Of a stretch of 64,000 nucleotides of DNA, positions 33,848-46,965 are shown piece by piece. Position 1 is the stretch's first letter. Every line of letters starts with the position of its first letter. Under the pieces are notes generated by a model that ran no database searches, was not told the origin of the DNA, and saw only the letters and a program-made list of their open reading frames with translations. This DNA is from Agapanthus africanus (taxonomy: Eukaryota > Streptophyta > Magnoliopsida > Asparagales > Amaryllidaceae), in assembly GCA_030015575.1 (NCBI GenBank), contig JASDDO010000028.1, positions 21,617,154 through 21,681,153 of the forward strand. The letters run 5' to 3'. A program made the position numbers and the translations under genes.

Positions 33848-36524
33848 AGTGCAAACCTCATTATGAATATAACTGTTTGGTCTTTATTAATCTTACAGCC
33901 TGTATTCAGCATTAGGGTTACCTTAAGCGAAAGTTTATTTAACCATTTAATTGTCACTTATGTGAACTCCTGTGTTCGCCTGCTCCCCATGTGCAGCAGT
34001 GTTGTTGAATGAGAAGCTTTCAATTCTCTATGTATAGGATTTCCTGCAAGCAAATGGATGAGTGGGGTTCTAATGCACATCTTAGTGTTGATTCTGCAAA
34101 AAATAAGAAAGGACACAAACATTCTTTTGAATTTTTATTTTAAAAAAATTTAACCATTTTTGTGAAGTTTTTGGGTTTGGTGCGGGTGTAGCCATAAGCA
34201 TGCATGCATGTTACTAATCCTCTATTATTACATAAGAAGGGAGCAGTCCCCTAAAGTTTAGGCTGAATGTCTGTTTTCTACTAAGCAAGCCAGGGCAAAC
34301 TTTTTTTCTGCATCAAATGACTTGTGCTATGCTGAATTATGTGACAGGCTGACAGCAAACACACATGTAGTCTTCATTATAAATAACCCGAGCCAGAAAT
34401 GGGCTCTATGCCTCATGCATTTCCTTATATAACTGGTTATGTGTGTGCACGGTCGTGTGGTCGCATGCTTGTAGAATAGACTATCTGAATAGACCCGTGT
34501 AAACATAGAATTCTTAAATGATCTTGTTTTTTAAATCCATGAGATGTATCATGGCTTGCACAATTTAAGAACCTGGCAATTTTTGGGACTCCGATAGATG
34601 CATCAAGAGCTGATTTATTATATTCTTCTACGTGCTTATTTGTTTTCCCTCTAATAGTGATTCCTTATCCGCACAGTAGATTCCGTGGCTTATTGTCTGA
34701 ATCTGGTACTGTTGTTTTCATGTGAAAATTTCCGGTTCAGGTGAGAACCAGCGCCATCTTATCTGAAGCTTATCTATCTTGTTTATGCAAGGGAAGCTTT
34801 GTCGAGTGATAAATTTCACACGTGAAACATAGCCTATGAAGCTGCAAGCTTCGATCTTTTCAAATGTGAAAATAGCTGCAATAACTATTACGCCTATTTC
34901 ACGATACACTGTCCTCAAATAGTTCTATTGGGGAAATTTGGAAGTTAGAGATGGTTGGAATTCTGCTTGCCGAAGTGGCTAAATGGCTAGCTTACAGGAA
35001 GAGAAAATTTTGCAGTGGGACTATCTGTATCCTTGGCAGCAGAACGTCATGATCAAAATGAAGCGGTTGTCCTGTACATTACCAGGATATTTTAGTGCAT
35101 TTTGTTTATTTGGATCGAACAAATTGGATAACCATCACTCTTTATCATCTCATGGGAAGAAAATTTCCATAAGCATGTTGGTGTATTGCCTCCAGCCAGT
35201 GATCTCTGCCTTCACAAGTAAGTTCTTTACTAAAAAAAGCCAAGTCATTTCGTGCATATGTTATTTTACTGTTATTATACAAATTTAAAACTTGGATTCT
35301 TCGTGGTACACAAGGTTTATGGCCTATTAGAGACTTTAATTTGGTCAGCAACATCTTATGGTTAGTAATATTCTTTATAATGACTCTGTATGGTTTGTCT
35401 CTTCTTTTAAAGAATTCATAGACAAACAAGATAATCAAGGAATTGCTGATGTCTAAAGTTATCATTATATCTTGTATTTCTGTTTTCAACCCCTAAACAT
35501 TTTTTTTTACGTGGATCTGAAGTTTACGCTTCACGCCCAACTCTGAGAATGGATCCCATGAAAAAACTCTGAGAATGAGTAAATATCAATTTGAATGAAT
35601 AGATGTTCTATATGCTTGACTGAACCTGGTCACCTGGTCTAAAGTATGTGTTCCATTTAACATCTTATCCGTTTACTTTCTGTTCGAACTTCCAAGTCAA
35701 GATAATGGTCAGTCTACCTTAGATGTCTGTCAGTATAAAATGCAGTGTTTATAAAACAAACTGCATCATGTAGCCAATAACATATTTAGAATGCTTTAAA
35801 GCTCAGGTTGTTTTGTAGCAAATTAAGCGATATGCAAAAATGCCTTCTAATGATGTCATGGATCCCCTATTAGAAGACTACTCTTGAGGCGAATATACCT
35901 ACACCTACTACTGCACTGAAGTACAATGACCGGCAAGATGAAAGGTAATTACTGAGGTATCTATTAAGCATGGTATGTAAATTAAGATAACTAGCCTAAC
36001 GAGTCGAACATGAACATGTGAAGTAAAGATCATCGTCCTTGATGCCGTTTCCATCATAATAGGATTGAGTGTAGTAGAGCAACTTTCTGAAAATTAAATC
36101 CATCTCTCTTGATTGATGTTAAATTCTAATTGAAAAAACTATTAATATGATGACTTGCCGGGAATAGGATGCTAAGCGGTTGAAGGAACAAGGTGATAGT
36201 TTATTGTACTGTAAATTATGTTTAACTTTACGATACATATAAACTATAAGAACAGAAACATTAGAACGTAAAGTCAAGTTGACGATAAGTGTTTATATTT
36301 GAATGAGTAACTTCCTTATCTAGTTATAATTTAGAGACAAGAACAAGTACAATGAAACATTCTGCAAATGCTTTTTTTCCCACTGCAATCGGCATTACAC
36401 CATGATTAATCACGCCTCGTTTGAAATTTTGTTTTGATATCTAGAAATGAATCTTAACATGTACATATGAGATGGCCTTATGGCCCAATTAATATAAGTA
36501 AAGGGATTCACATAGCCATTGGAA
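33848..36524. other. Intergenic, nothing recognised
   Basis: AT-rich single-copy-looking DNA. It is the continuation of the site into which element A inserted. No exon, terminal repeat or RNA gene was supported. Confidence 0.5.
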
Positions 36525-36909
36525 TAAATCTTTGGCTAAATTGCACAAATGTACCCATCAACTTTCATGTTTTTTGCGATTGATATCATGAACTTTAATA
36601 ATTAGAGATTAGTACCATGAACTATTTTTTTTAACATAACTACCATGCGACGTCAACTTTTGTGTCTTAATGGACCATTATACCCTTCAAAATTTTAAGG
36701 GTTGACTGAGAACATAAGGGTAAAATGAGGAAAACAAGTCAAATATTAATGACGTGGTAGTTAAATATAACATTTGTTGACGGAAGAAAAGTTGATGGTA
36801 TTTAGTTGCAATCGGGGGTGATAATTCATGATATAAATTAGCTCATGGTATCAATCCCAATAAACGTGAAAGTTGATGGATACATTTGTGCAATTTAGCC
36901 TAAATCTTT
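36525..36909. mobile_element. MULE-type MITE 1, 367 bp
   Basis: The element at 36534-36900 has inverted termini GGCTAAATTGCACAAATGTA and its near-perfect reverse complement. A perfect 9-bp target duplication TAAATCTTT lies at 36525-36533 and 36901-36909. A 9-bp duplication with long terminal repeats is the Mutator signature. No transposase is encoded. Confidence 0.92.
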
Positions 36910-37924
36910 TGCAATTGTTGTTTTACGAGCAGTATGAGATTCATTCAAAGTGCACACCCGTGCAATGAGAATGTAAGGCTCTAGTAGCTATCCAAGCATC
37001 CAATTACTCGGCCTTCCAGCATTTGGACAGATAAAGAACCAAGGACTTAGCCATATTTGCCATATGTGCTTTTTACCCAATGCATTGTGTTTGGAAAGTA
37101 TTTGAAGCTATTATTTTGAAGTTCCCTGTGGTTTGTTCCTTCCATTTTGATGCCTTCAATGGAAAGATTATACATCAAATTGCTTATATTTGGTGTGGGC
37201 CAAGCATTTTACCCTTTCCTTGATTGTGATGGCATTGACTCGTTTAACACTAGAATATTTGGTGTAGATGTATTCAAATGACTTGTGCCCTGGATTGAGA
37301 TGTCTTTTGAGTTTTGACTTCAGTAACACCGTATTTGGTTTTCAAATCTCGTGTCTCATATAAGAGATATAACAAATCAATCATCTTTCTCTTGTCTGAG
37401 AGCCAGCTGGTCATTTAGGATTACAACATTTGTCCATATTTTCGTAGGATGCAAACTTCTCACTGATTAACATAATGTTGATGTCAACTCGATAAAATAT
37501 TGTAACTCGATGGGAAAAGACTCACATTATTTATGGGCTATGCAAACTAAGGATAAGCCAGAGATAGCTTTAGCGGAGGATAAAATGTGAAGAATCGGTT
37601 GAGATGATTTGAGAGTGTTCAATGGAGGTGGGAGGCTGATAAGTAAATCGGTAGGCAGAAACGGTATAACTGTAGTTAACCGAGTAACGATGACCAACAT
37701 AAGATTAAAGTTTTACTGTAATTATGTTTCTTTTTTCGTATCACAAAGCATCGTCTCTTCTTTATGCATGACTGCTTTTGACATAGAATAGACCATATCA
37801 TGAGTTTAATTTCTAGTACTGTAATCAATATCATATGTGACCCTGCTTGCCAATTGGCATTGGACTCTTTCATCAGCTTTGGCCTGAAAACTTCAGTTTT
37901 TTTTGTTTCCTTTCTTTTTTCTTA
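36910..37924. other. Intergenic, nothing recognised
   Basis: AT-rich, no exon supported. An open frame near 37609 shows no recognisable domain. Confidence 0.45.
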
Positions 37925-38280
37925 GGCTAAATTGCACCAATGTACCATGAACTTTCATGTTTTTTGCAATTGATACCATGAACTTTAATAATTGCAAATA
38001 CATACCATAATCCTTGGTTTGCATCCGATTTCTTTGTTTCTTTCTATTTCTTTTCCTTTTTCTGTTTTTTTCTTTTTGAAATTTAAGGTTATGGGGTTGA
38101 CTAAGAAATCTCATTAGGGTAAAATGGGGGAAAACAACTCAAAATATTGCTGACGTGGCAGTAAAATGGTATTAGTTGCAATCGGGGGGTGACAGTTCAT
38201 CGTACTTGTTTGAAATTAAATTAGTTCATGGTATTGAAAAAAAACATAAAAGTTCATGGCTACATTTGTGCAATTTAGCC
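37925..38280. mobile_element. MULE-type MITE 2, 356 bp
   Basis: Same family as the element at 36534: starts GGCTAAATTGCACCAATGTA and ends TACATTTGTGCAATTTAGCC, with a similar interior (GGGGTTGACTAAGAAAT, GACGTGGCAG). Flanking 9-mers TTTTTCTTA and TTTTATTAT no longer match, so it is older or its site has mutated. Confidence 0.85.
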
Positions 38281-38542
38281 TTTTATTATTATCCAAGTCT
38301 TATGTTTTTTATTGTTTTATTTTAGGAGAAATTTTACTGTGGCATGAGATAAGTACTTGTCAGATAAGTTTACTTTCTGTAAGAAAGATAAGATAGTGAG
38401 ATGTACCTGCTCCCACCACAATTGAAAATAAATCAATATACAAATGTAACAGTTTCTATTTATATTGTTTACTTTACGAAGTTTGCTATGATCTGAATGA
38501 ATAGATCCCTTGAAATCCCTTTAATACAGTATTCATTGTGCT

Positions 38543-38771
38543 AATTGTTTTTTAATGAAGCCGAGGTGGTGTAGCACAGTTGGTGCACACATGGCGTTGT
38601 GGGGGGTGAGGTTGTGTGTTTGAGCCGCGCTTTCCCCCCTTTCTTTCTTTCCCCCCTTTCTGTTAAATGTGCATCTCAGGACTCGATCCTGGATGTGTGG
38701 GTGCATGAGTGTGTTTGGGAACCCGGGCTTGCCGGGGTGCTCTTTATAAAAAAAAATTGTTTTTTAATGAA
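38543..38771 (+). mobile_element. tRNA-derived SINE with 17-bp target duplication
   Basis: The element at about 38560-38754 is flanked by the direct repeat AATTGTTTTTTAATGAA (38543-38559 and 38755-38771). An A-box-like GTAGCACAGTTGG lies at 38571-38583 and a B-box-like GTTTGAGCC at 38618-38626, spaced as in a tRNA gene. The body ends CTCTTTATAAAAAAAA. This is the layout of a pol III-transcribed plant SINE mobilised by a LINE. I do not assign a family name. Confidence 0.92.
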
Positions 38772-38937
38772 AAATTTATTGAAAGAACGCCTTCATTTGG
38801 GATAGTGTGTTAATGAAGTTGATGCAAAGTTTTATTACTACTATTACTGAAATGGCATGAAATTTTTCTTCAACATAAGTAGAATGCCATGCTTTCAAAT
38901 TTCCTTTTCCTTCCTTTTCTTTTAGAAATTTGAATAA

Positions 38938-39023
38938 GACCATCTCAGCCATATACTGTCATTTTACTAAAATCTGAATGGACCATCTCAGCCATATACT
39001 GTCATTTTACTAAAATCTGAATG
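38938..39023. repeat. Perfect 43-bp tandem duplication
   Basis: GACCATCTCAGCCATATACT and its continuation through CTGAATG occur twice head to tail (38938-38980 and 38981-39023) without differences, implying a recent duplication. Confidence 0.95.
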
Positions 39024-39489
39024 AAACAAGTACAGATACAAGAACATCAGATTGTTCACCTACACAACAAAGACCAAAACATAGAAAGCTGCTATTAAGG
39101 TGGCTACCCTTAAAAAAGCTTTATTACTTGGTGCATTTGATCTCCTTTATGAGTTAAAATTGAAGTTAACATCATAACATGCATGAATCCTAAAGAAATT
39201 TACTTTAGGTTTAGATCTTGTGTTTCATTAACTTTAGTTTTTTCTTACATTTTCTATTTAACTAGTTAACTTATTAGTCGCCATGTTTATGTCATCTTAA
39301 TTAATTTATAGGACAACCAAAACATGTGTGCAATTTAGCTCATCTTATCAGTATCAGTATCATTATCATAATCAATATTTTAGCTGTAATTATTTCTTTC
39401 TATCCTCTCATTCTTCACAAATCATGTCATAACATGAATAATAATCCTAAATATAATCTTAACTTCTTAGAAAAGAAAAGATATACACA

Positions 39490-39923
39490 GTATACTACAG
39501 TGTTCTAAAAAGCGGCCTAGGCGGAAAAAGGTGCTAAGCCGCTCCGATTTGGCCCTGGACGGTTTAATTAAGCGGTTTAAGCGTTTAGGCCGTCTAGCCC
39601 GCTTAAGCAGACGTCTAAGCGGACCCAAACCACTTAATGGAATAAAATTTAGTCATTTTTGAAGCATCGTGGGTCGAATTTGTTCTCTTTTCACCGAACT
39701 TGATCCAAACCCACGCATAATGAAATAAAAGTTAGACAATTTTGTTCTCTTGAATAATTTTTGAATTATATAGCTCAAAATCTATTTTTTTTTGTTGACT
39801 TTTATGATAAAACATCAATATGTTACTGATGATTATGCTGAATTATCAATATATTTTTGTTTCTGCTGCCAAAATTTAAATATGTTGATGTTTTCTATGC
39901 TGAAGTGTCAATATACAACAGAA

Positions 39924-39983
<60 letters not shown>

Positions 39984-40093
39984 TTAACAAGAATTAAAAA
40001 AAACTGTCTGGACGGCTTAAGCGGCAGCTAAGCGCTAGGCAATACCCTAACCGTTCAGCTCCGCATAGCGCTTTTTACAACCTTGGTCTACTA
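39490..40093. mobile_element. hAT-type MITE, 588 bp
   Basis: The element at 39498-40085 has termini CAGTGTTCTAAAAAGCG and, inverted, CAAGGTTGTAAAAAGCG. The 8-bp target duplication is GTATACTA (39490-39497) and GTCTACTA (40086-40093), 7 of 8 identical. AAGCGG/CTAAGCGG subrepeats lie at both ends and a long (TA)n run lies at about 39931-39979. No transposase. Confidence 0.88.
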
Positions 40094-40287
40094 AACAGGT
40101 TGCCATTGACCAAAATCTTTTATTAAATAAACCCACCAATTTCATAGATTTAACAAGAGACATAACAACTCTTCTTTCTCCATTCTATTATCTATTTTTA
40201 CTATTAATATTATTATCACTTTACCACCATTCAAACACAACAAATTATATCCACATCAAATTCTGTTTCTCTACCTTACCCTCCTCC

Positions 40288-40297
40288 TATATATACC
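40288..40297 (+). promoter_or_regulatory. TATA box of the phytocyanin gene
   Basis: CTATATATAC, 66-75 bp upstream of the ATG, in a pyrimidine-rich plant promoter context. Confidence 0.65.
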
Positions 40298-40362
40298 CAT
40301 GCACACATTTTCTTTTTCTCATCAACCCCTTCATCTCCTCTGCATCCTCTTCCATAGAAAAT

Positions 40363-41425
40363 ATGGCAGCATTGAAAGCTTTCTTTTTTATTTCGGCCGT
40401 GGCCATTCTCATCAAGCTTTCGACTGCTTCCACAAGCTTTACGGTTGGCGCGCCATCTGGTAACTGGGATCTTAGTACAGATTACGGATCCTGGGCTTCT
40501 AGCCTGACCTTCGCCGTGGGTGATAACCTTCGTACGTAGTTAAGTTTGCTCGATACAACATTAATTTAATGCTCTGGGTGAATGCTTAGCTGAAATAGTA
40601 TTATAAGATTGATTTTGAAAAGATCATTTCAAATATCATTGTTGCAATTCCTGTTGATATATGAGGGGTTGAGATTCCAGATATCAGCCTTATTTCTAAG
40701 CCTATATTTATCCTGTACCTGATTTGAGACGTTGATGTATTATATCATGGGCGATAAATAAGCTTTTGGGCAAAGTGATAATCTTAACATTGAATTTCAA
40801 AATATTATATTTTTTTAAAAGAGAGAATTTCAATATATTATGGGATTCAAACATCATTGTTGAAAAAGCGTGCAGTTCTCGATAGAATACCCATTATAAA
40901 CTGAAATAACCTCAATTTTTAAGCCTATATTCCCGTTTTGGATGATTTGAGGTGTATGATACCAAGTGCATAATAATTCATTCCCATTGTAAAATGAGTT
41001 TTTATATTATTTAATGATTTATTTTGTTTTTTCCACTGGAGCCATGTTTACACCGCAATCATATATAAGCCAACAAACCTAAGCCTAGTCTTGCCACTGT
41101 TGCAGTTTTCAATTATGATCGATCTGTACATGACGTGTTGGAGGTGACCAAGGCCAACTACGACTCCTGCAGCACCAGCAGTCCGCTTGCTACACACAAC
41201 ACCGGGGAGGACGTGATCCTTCTGCCCTCTGTTGGAAAGCGATACTTCATCTGTGGAACTCCAGGTCACTGCCGGGTAGGCATGAAGGTCGAGATTGATG
41301 TAGTTGCAGCATCTGCTCCGTCTCCTCGTAATACTCCATCATCAACACCGTCGGGAGCCAATGGCTTACAGGTAAAGGCAGCCACCGGATTTGGATTGGG
41401 GATGCTCATGGTGATGGCCCTCTAA
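40363..41425 (+). CDS. Phytocyanin (uclacyanin/blue copper type), 162 aa
   Basis: Two exons, 40363-40531 and 41106-41425, with a phase-1 intron (GTACGT...TGCAG) at the position usual for this family. A signal peptide covers about residues 1-24 (LKAFFFISAVAILIKLSTAS). The plastocyanin-like domain keeps all four type 1 copper ligands: His65 (SVHDV), Cys106 (FICG), His111 (PGHC) and Met116 (GMK). Cys78 and Cys112 are placed for the conserved disulphide. A short Ser/Pro-rich linker (SAPSPRNTPSSTPSG) leads to a hydrophobic C-terminus suited to GPI anchoring. Predicted location is the outer face of the plasma membrane, with a role in electron transfer. The Met ligand favours uclacyanin over stellacyanin, which has Gln. 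No lesion seen. Confidence 0.95.
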
Positions 41426-42770
41426 GGAAAAGAACATAACATGATTGTGTTCAACTTTTTTGGAGTTATTACCTTTATCAGTATACGTCTTATATGGAGT
41501 CATGTTGTGTAATTGGATTAGGAGGGTGGGTTTGATCTGAGCAAATGCTGTTTGAAAAAATGAAAGAAGAAATAATCACTGGCTTTGAGATTTTGATTCA
41601 CATGTTGAATATTTGATAGTTTGATCAATATAATGTTATAAGCTAGTGCAAAATACCACTTCATTCTCAAGATTCCGCAAAATACCATCAATTTTCAGCA
41701 GATCTAAACAATTCATCGTTTCTATCAAAATTGTAAACTTTCAAGATATTTGTATAGTCTCAGTTTTAAAAGTCTGCACTCTGCACACTGCCTTACTTTC
41801 ATTTCTGCTTCAATCAAATATCTCACTCCAAAAATTATTTCCTATCAATTTTATTATTATTATTATTATTATACTTTTGCTTAATTGTAACAGTAAGAGG
41901 GGATGTGAGCATTCTATATTTTTACTGACGAACGTGGATACAGTTCGGTAAAAAAAAAGCCATATCCATATTTGATAAAATCAAAGATGAATATGAGGTA
42001 GATATTAAAGAGACGGACAAGGTGCTAAATGGATATGGCCAGTGTGTATCAAAACAACTTAGGGTGCATACAACTGAATTTTATATGAATAAATAATATT
42101 TAACAGGTATATTATAAATATTATCCTATTTTCAGTTTGAAACAAACATGATGAAATAGTATATCTAAATATTCTTTAAAATGCATAACATATATAAAAT
42201 GAGTAAAGAATGTATTGATTAAATAAGCATTTTAACAAAAAATGAAATTAAAATAATATATTTTCTAGTATTTGTGCAAAGTATCCGTATCGGCATACAA
42301 CAAAATATTTAAATATATCCGCATCGATATCTAAACATATCCGAAAAACATCCGGATCTACATATTATCTGGCTATCGGATGCATCCTAATATGTTTTCT
42401 TTAATCAAGAAAAGGAGAAACAAAGAAATCATCACTAATGTAACCAGAGCATGGAGAAAAAAATTGAGTTTTACACTAATATAATAATATGCCATATATG
42501 CTTGTATCGTTCTCACAATTTAGGTTCAGGTCCAAATAAACGGTACAAAGCAAGAGAAAAGGAAATAAACTGGGTGTGAAAAAAGCTGAAGCAAAAGCAC
42601 ATAGTTAATTTCACAATTCTAAACACTAAATATAGAACTTAAAGTTTAGTCTTAAATAAGATCCAACAAGCCAAATTCTCAAAAAATTTAGTTGACAGCA
42701 ACTGAAGAAAACTAGAACATGAAATACTTGTTCACAAAGTAGAAGAAATAGAAGAGAAATTGGAGCAGGA
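41426..42770. other. Intergenic
   Basis: AT-rich 3' flank of the phytocyanin gene. A (TTA)n run lies near 41850. The 42280-42370 stretch has ATATCCG-type subrepeats that may be MITE debris. No exon supported. Confidence 0.45.
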
Positions 42771-44716
42771 TTACGCCTCAGTGATCGGATACTTGAAAAC
42801 TAGGTCCTTCCCGGTTAGCTTCTTGTAAAATGCAGAGAAAGTATCCAACTTGTACTCGGTGTTGTTTTTCTCCTTTGGGTCCAGGAAGATCTGTAGCATG
42901 GACAAAAACTTTGCAACGAGAATTTATTTCCAATCCAGGTATCGTTAAGAAAAAAATAAACTTGGTTTATAATTTGCGACTAAGAGACTGCAAAGGGCAG
43001 CAACCAATTGAGTATAGCACATGCGGAAAGATATAGCCGGTTTGATTCCTAGAGGGGTTCAGCATCCAAAAAAAATTGTATATACAAAGGATCAAGTAAT
43101 GTTTATCATTTGCAATGAGATTTAATATTCAAACATTTTATGTTGGTAATATGAAAATATGTGAATACCTTTTGTGGGCTAATTTGCAGAAAACCCACCC
43201 CACTTTTGTGGATTAGCAGGAAACCAACATATGTTAGAAACAACTGTATTTTGCATCCCTGTTTCAAGGGGAGTGATATTTTTCGGCTTCAATTAAGTTT
43301 GCTCTTTCCAAATTACCCCTCGGTCGAAGTACTAATTACATCCACTAGAAGAAAAAATTATAGAAGTTTGGGGACATTTTGGGAATAATTAACAAAATTT
43401 TATCGTCATTAGGGTCGGAAGGGGTAAACTGCAGGATTTTGAAAGCAAGGGTGGTTTCTTACTATAGAGGCAAAAATAAAGGGAGTTTCTAGCTATTAAG
43501 CCTATATTTTCTTTTTTGAGTGCTCTGCCAGATAGCTAATTCTGAATTCAGTTTTGTATATTAGTTGAAGATGAAGAAAGCGGAGATTAAGGATTGGAAA
43601 AGAAAGAGTAGCGAGAGATGTGACGGCAATCAACTCAATTTTTCCATGCAAGCGGTATCGTTCCAACAATAAAATAAATAGTGCTAGCTAACAAAAACAG
43701 TACAAATAACCATATGGTTCTAATACAAAACTGTCCTGTTCTCATCACATTATCAGTTGATGGAATTTAACAAGCAATGCCGATATAAAATTATATTTCA
43801 CACTTTGAGGATGATAGAACTAGTAACTTCCGCATATTATGGGTCCAGGGTCCAAATCACAGGTGAGGGCAATGTGATAGAAATTGCCCCCCAGATCAAA
43901 AACTTCATCCAACAATAATGCAAAATAGAACCGAAATGATGACATGGGAAAGAAAACAACTTCTTGGATGGAATATCTTTTTCACTTACCTTGATAATTT
44001 TGGACCCATCAATGTGATATCAAACACGCTTGCCAACAATCTCTGCAGGATATACCACATCTTCCAGTATGGCATCATGCACAGCAGTCAGAGTGCGGCT
44101 GCGGGGATGATTAACAGCTGAACCTTTCTTCAGAGGTCTCACAATTCTTCTAGTTGCAACCAAAATCACATCCTGAACAGAGGAACACACAACTCACATT
44201 AGAGCAAGTATAACTTGTTTGAAGAATGAAACAAGGCAAACACCGATATCTTTTGCGGTGCTTTCAATATGCCAGTTTAGAGTCAGGATTTTGATCAAAG
44301 GTTTAGCTAATCAAAGGTTTTTTGCTTTTACTAGAGAACATAGATTTGAGCACAAGATCACATAAATTACAACAACAAACCCCTGAAAACAGTGCAATTG
44401 CTTGTCAACTTTGTATCCTATACCTTCAAATTATTATTTTTTTTTGTTAAACTATCTACATATTTACTCGTGTATATCAAAACAAAAAAATGTTTGTCAA
44501 TTATACATTTAATTATTGTGTTAGGTCATAAACTGAACCAACCTGACCCAATAGCCACCCCTAAGCACAATTGAGTAAAGACATGCTTCCATGAAAAGAA
44601 ACTCTTACCACAGGAACTTGTAAAACAAATGCATGGATAAATATTTTGGTTGGGTTAAAAATTATCGCCCCTTTCCACTAAACGTCTTCTCCAGTTCCCG
44701 AACAAGAGCTGACTCG
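42771..44716 (-). pseudogene. RPS7: Ribosomal protein eS7 pseudogene, 5' truncated
   Basis: Three exon remnants on the minus strand. About 44714-44668 matches ALVRELEKTFSGK. 44172-43990 matches [20 protein letters not shown] and [20 protein letters not shown]. 42890-42771 matches [20 protein letters not shown] through to a normal stop. Splice sites of the last intron are intact, so the copy arose from genomic DNA, not from mRNA. Lesions: the first part of the gene is missing, a TGA at 44022-44020 replaces an arginine in the KR-YHIDGSK block, and the 5'-most exon lacks a GT donor. eS7 is a small-subunit ribosomal protein; this copy cannot make it. Confidence 0.93.
43172..43508. mobile_element. 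Possible MITE in the eS7 pseudogene intron
   Basis: Imperfect inverted ends GGGCTAATTTGCAGAAA and (reverse complement of the right end) AGGCTTAATAGCTAGAAAC, with internal CCACCC/GGGTGG inversions. No clear target duplication. Confidence 0.4.
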
Positions 44717-44911
44717 TGTATATTATCGCACCTTTACATTAAAATAGAGTCGTTACAATATTTGATAGGATCTAGATGTTGACTCGTGTATATTAGTATG
44801 TACATTTTATTTGAGCAATTATTGAAAGAATATATTGATATCAATAGTTATTATTTTTCCGTTCTCATCCCCCCCCCCTCTCTCTCTCTCTATATATATA
44901 TATAGATATAT
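44717..44911. repeat. C-run, (CT)n and (TA)n microsatellite
   Basis: From about 44869 to 44910 a C run passes into (CT)n and then (TA)n, immediately before the LTR-like block that begins TGTCACGG at 44912. Confidence 0.85.
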
Positions 44912-45840
44912 TGTCACGGCTCGATAAGGCACGTGATAGACATAAAGATCAGGTGAAGTCCAGTGCACCCCATCGTAACCCAAGTAGGCAAAAACCAGAA
45001 ATCTAAACCATATATAAGAAAAATAGAGGTGAAAATTTAAGAAAGTATTTTATAAAATGAAGTAAATATGTTTTGTGAGGAGTTAATATGTGAAAAAAAC
45101 GGACAACACCTCCTTTGTATATTTTAAATAAATTTCCTATACAACAGCAGTAAATAAACGCATCCCCACAAGGGAGCTATCTTAACGCCCACACGGCGGA
45201 GAACAATAAGCGGAAAGCAATAAACACTATATATAAATACAGTCAAATCGGTTCCACACGAATTCGACTACAATAACAATACAACGTCTAAGGTCTCGGA
45301 CAAGTACACCCGATTTGGTTGATAGAGTACTTCTAGGTACAAAAATAGATACAAGGCAAGTGCCGAAAAGAATTCTAATCTATCCAACTCAAAATAAAGA
45401 TGCAACAACGCCCAATATATGCCTTCTTACTGTCGCTACCGATCCAAGCGACCAAACCTGCAAGAAACCATGACACAACGGGGGTGAGTTGCCAACTCGT
45501 GAGTAGAATTCGTATAACAAAATAGAAATCGCATGCATAAACGGTGAAACAACTAAGACATGGATAAACATGTACATTGTGGAAGGTAATTAAGTATGCA
45601 TCGAAACTAAAATACAAGCAATGAACCACAATAATAATAACCCTTCAAATACAACTCGTATACCGATATCCTAACATGTGTAATGCACTAATATAAGTGG
45701 TTATCATGGCATCATAAAATAAATCTATATCTCGTCCGATACGGAATGGCAAAACCACTAAAGCATATGAAAGCATGTGAGCCGTGAATGCTACATGCCT
45801 ATATAAATCTTAAATTTAAGCACAATAAAACAACACCATC

Positions 45841-46020
45841 AATTTATAAACACATGTATCCGTAACCGGTTTTCCCCCGCCTCAGTTACCGAATAACATC
45901 AAATCATAAACATATGTATCAGTACCAGGTTCGGCTCCGCCTCAATTACCGGATAATATCAAATTATAAACACATGTATCCGTAACTGGTTTGCCCTCGC
46001 CTCAGTTACCGAATAACGTC
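45841..46020. repeat. Tandem repeat, 3 x 60 bp
   Basis: Three consecutive copies of exactly 60 bp beginning at 45841, 45901 and 45961 (core CACATGTATCCGTAAC and CGCCTCAGTTACCG), with a few substitutions and no indels. Confidence 0.95.
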
Positions 46021-46260
46021 AACGTGGCACAAACAAATAACACAATCATAATGCGAACGGATAATATAAACGTAACACAAGCAAATAACATAATCATAAC
46101 GAGAACAAATAATATAAACGTAGCACAAGCAAATAACATAATCATAGCACGAACGGATAATATAAACGTAGCACAAGCAAATAACATAATTATAGCGCGA
46201 ACAGATAATATAAACGTAGCACAAGCAAATAACATAATCACAGAGTAAACGAATAACAAG
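46021..46260. repeat. Tandem repeat, 48-bp unit
   Basis: AATATAAACG recurs at 46063, 46111, 46159 and 46207, a strict 48-bp period. Because 48 is a multiple of three, several frames stay open across it on both strands; these are not genes. Confidence 0.95.
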
Positions 46261-46779
46261 TAAAGCAAGCACAGTGTAAATGAATAATAAGTAAAGCAAG
46301 CGTAGCGTGAACGAGTCTTTTAAATGGATAAATACTTTCGAATAATTTAATGATACTTTAAAATAGAACGAAACGTTGTTTGGAAATAAGGATACTGCGG
46401 TATTTTAAAAATAGATATCTTTTTGAAACCCAAGCAGCATATCCTTTGTATTTTTAAAATATGAAACGAATCGTCATTTTTAGAAATGAGTAAAACCTTT
46501 GTATTTTCATAATCTCCCAATCGGGATAAATAACGAGATTCGGCGAGTCAATAATAAAATATTATATTTGGCTAACCATCACCACTTCATCCAATACGGA
46601 ATCTCATCTCGTACGATGACAACCAAATATCCAATTCATTAGAATCATAAATTTCTTTTCAATAATTTCAAGGGTTACGATAAACAATATAATGCGCTCA
46701 ATAATAATCAATGCGGACATTTAGTCTATGTACGCAAATATATAGTTCAAATAGTACGGACCGCTAGTCTACGTACCCA

Positions 46780-46965
46780 CACAACAATTAGTAAGGACAT
46801 CTAGTCGCATACACATACAGCGACTGGTGCGTACATCTCATCGACGCACTAGCTCAACGATCGGTACGAACATCTAGTCATGTACACGCACATTAAATGG
46901 TACAGATCTCTAGTCGCGTACTCGCTCAACAATTAGTACGGATATCTAGTCGCGTACACAACATA
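46780..46965. repeat. Degenerate tandem repeat
   Basis: Copies of GTACGGACATCTAGTCGCGT-like sequence at roughly 50-55 bp spacing. Confidence 0.7.

Noticed and set aside
37609..37791. Possible LINE RT fragment
   Set aside because: A few residues look vaguely similar, but no conserved RT motif is present.
45991..46299. Open frames on both strands in the 48-bp array
   Set aside because: Product of a repeat whose period is a multiple of three.
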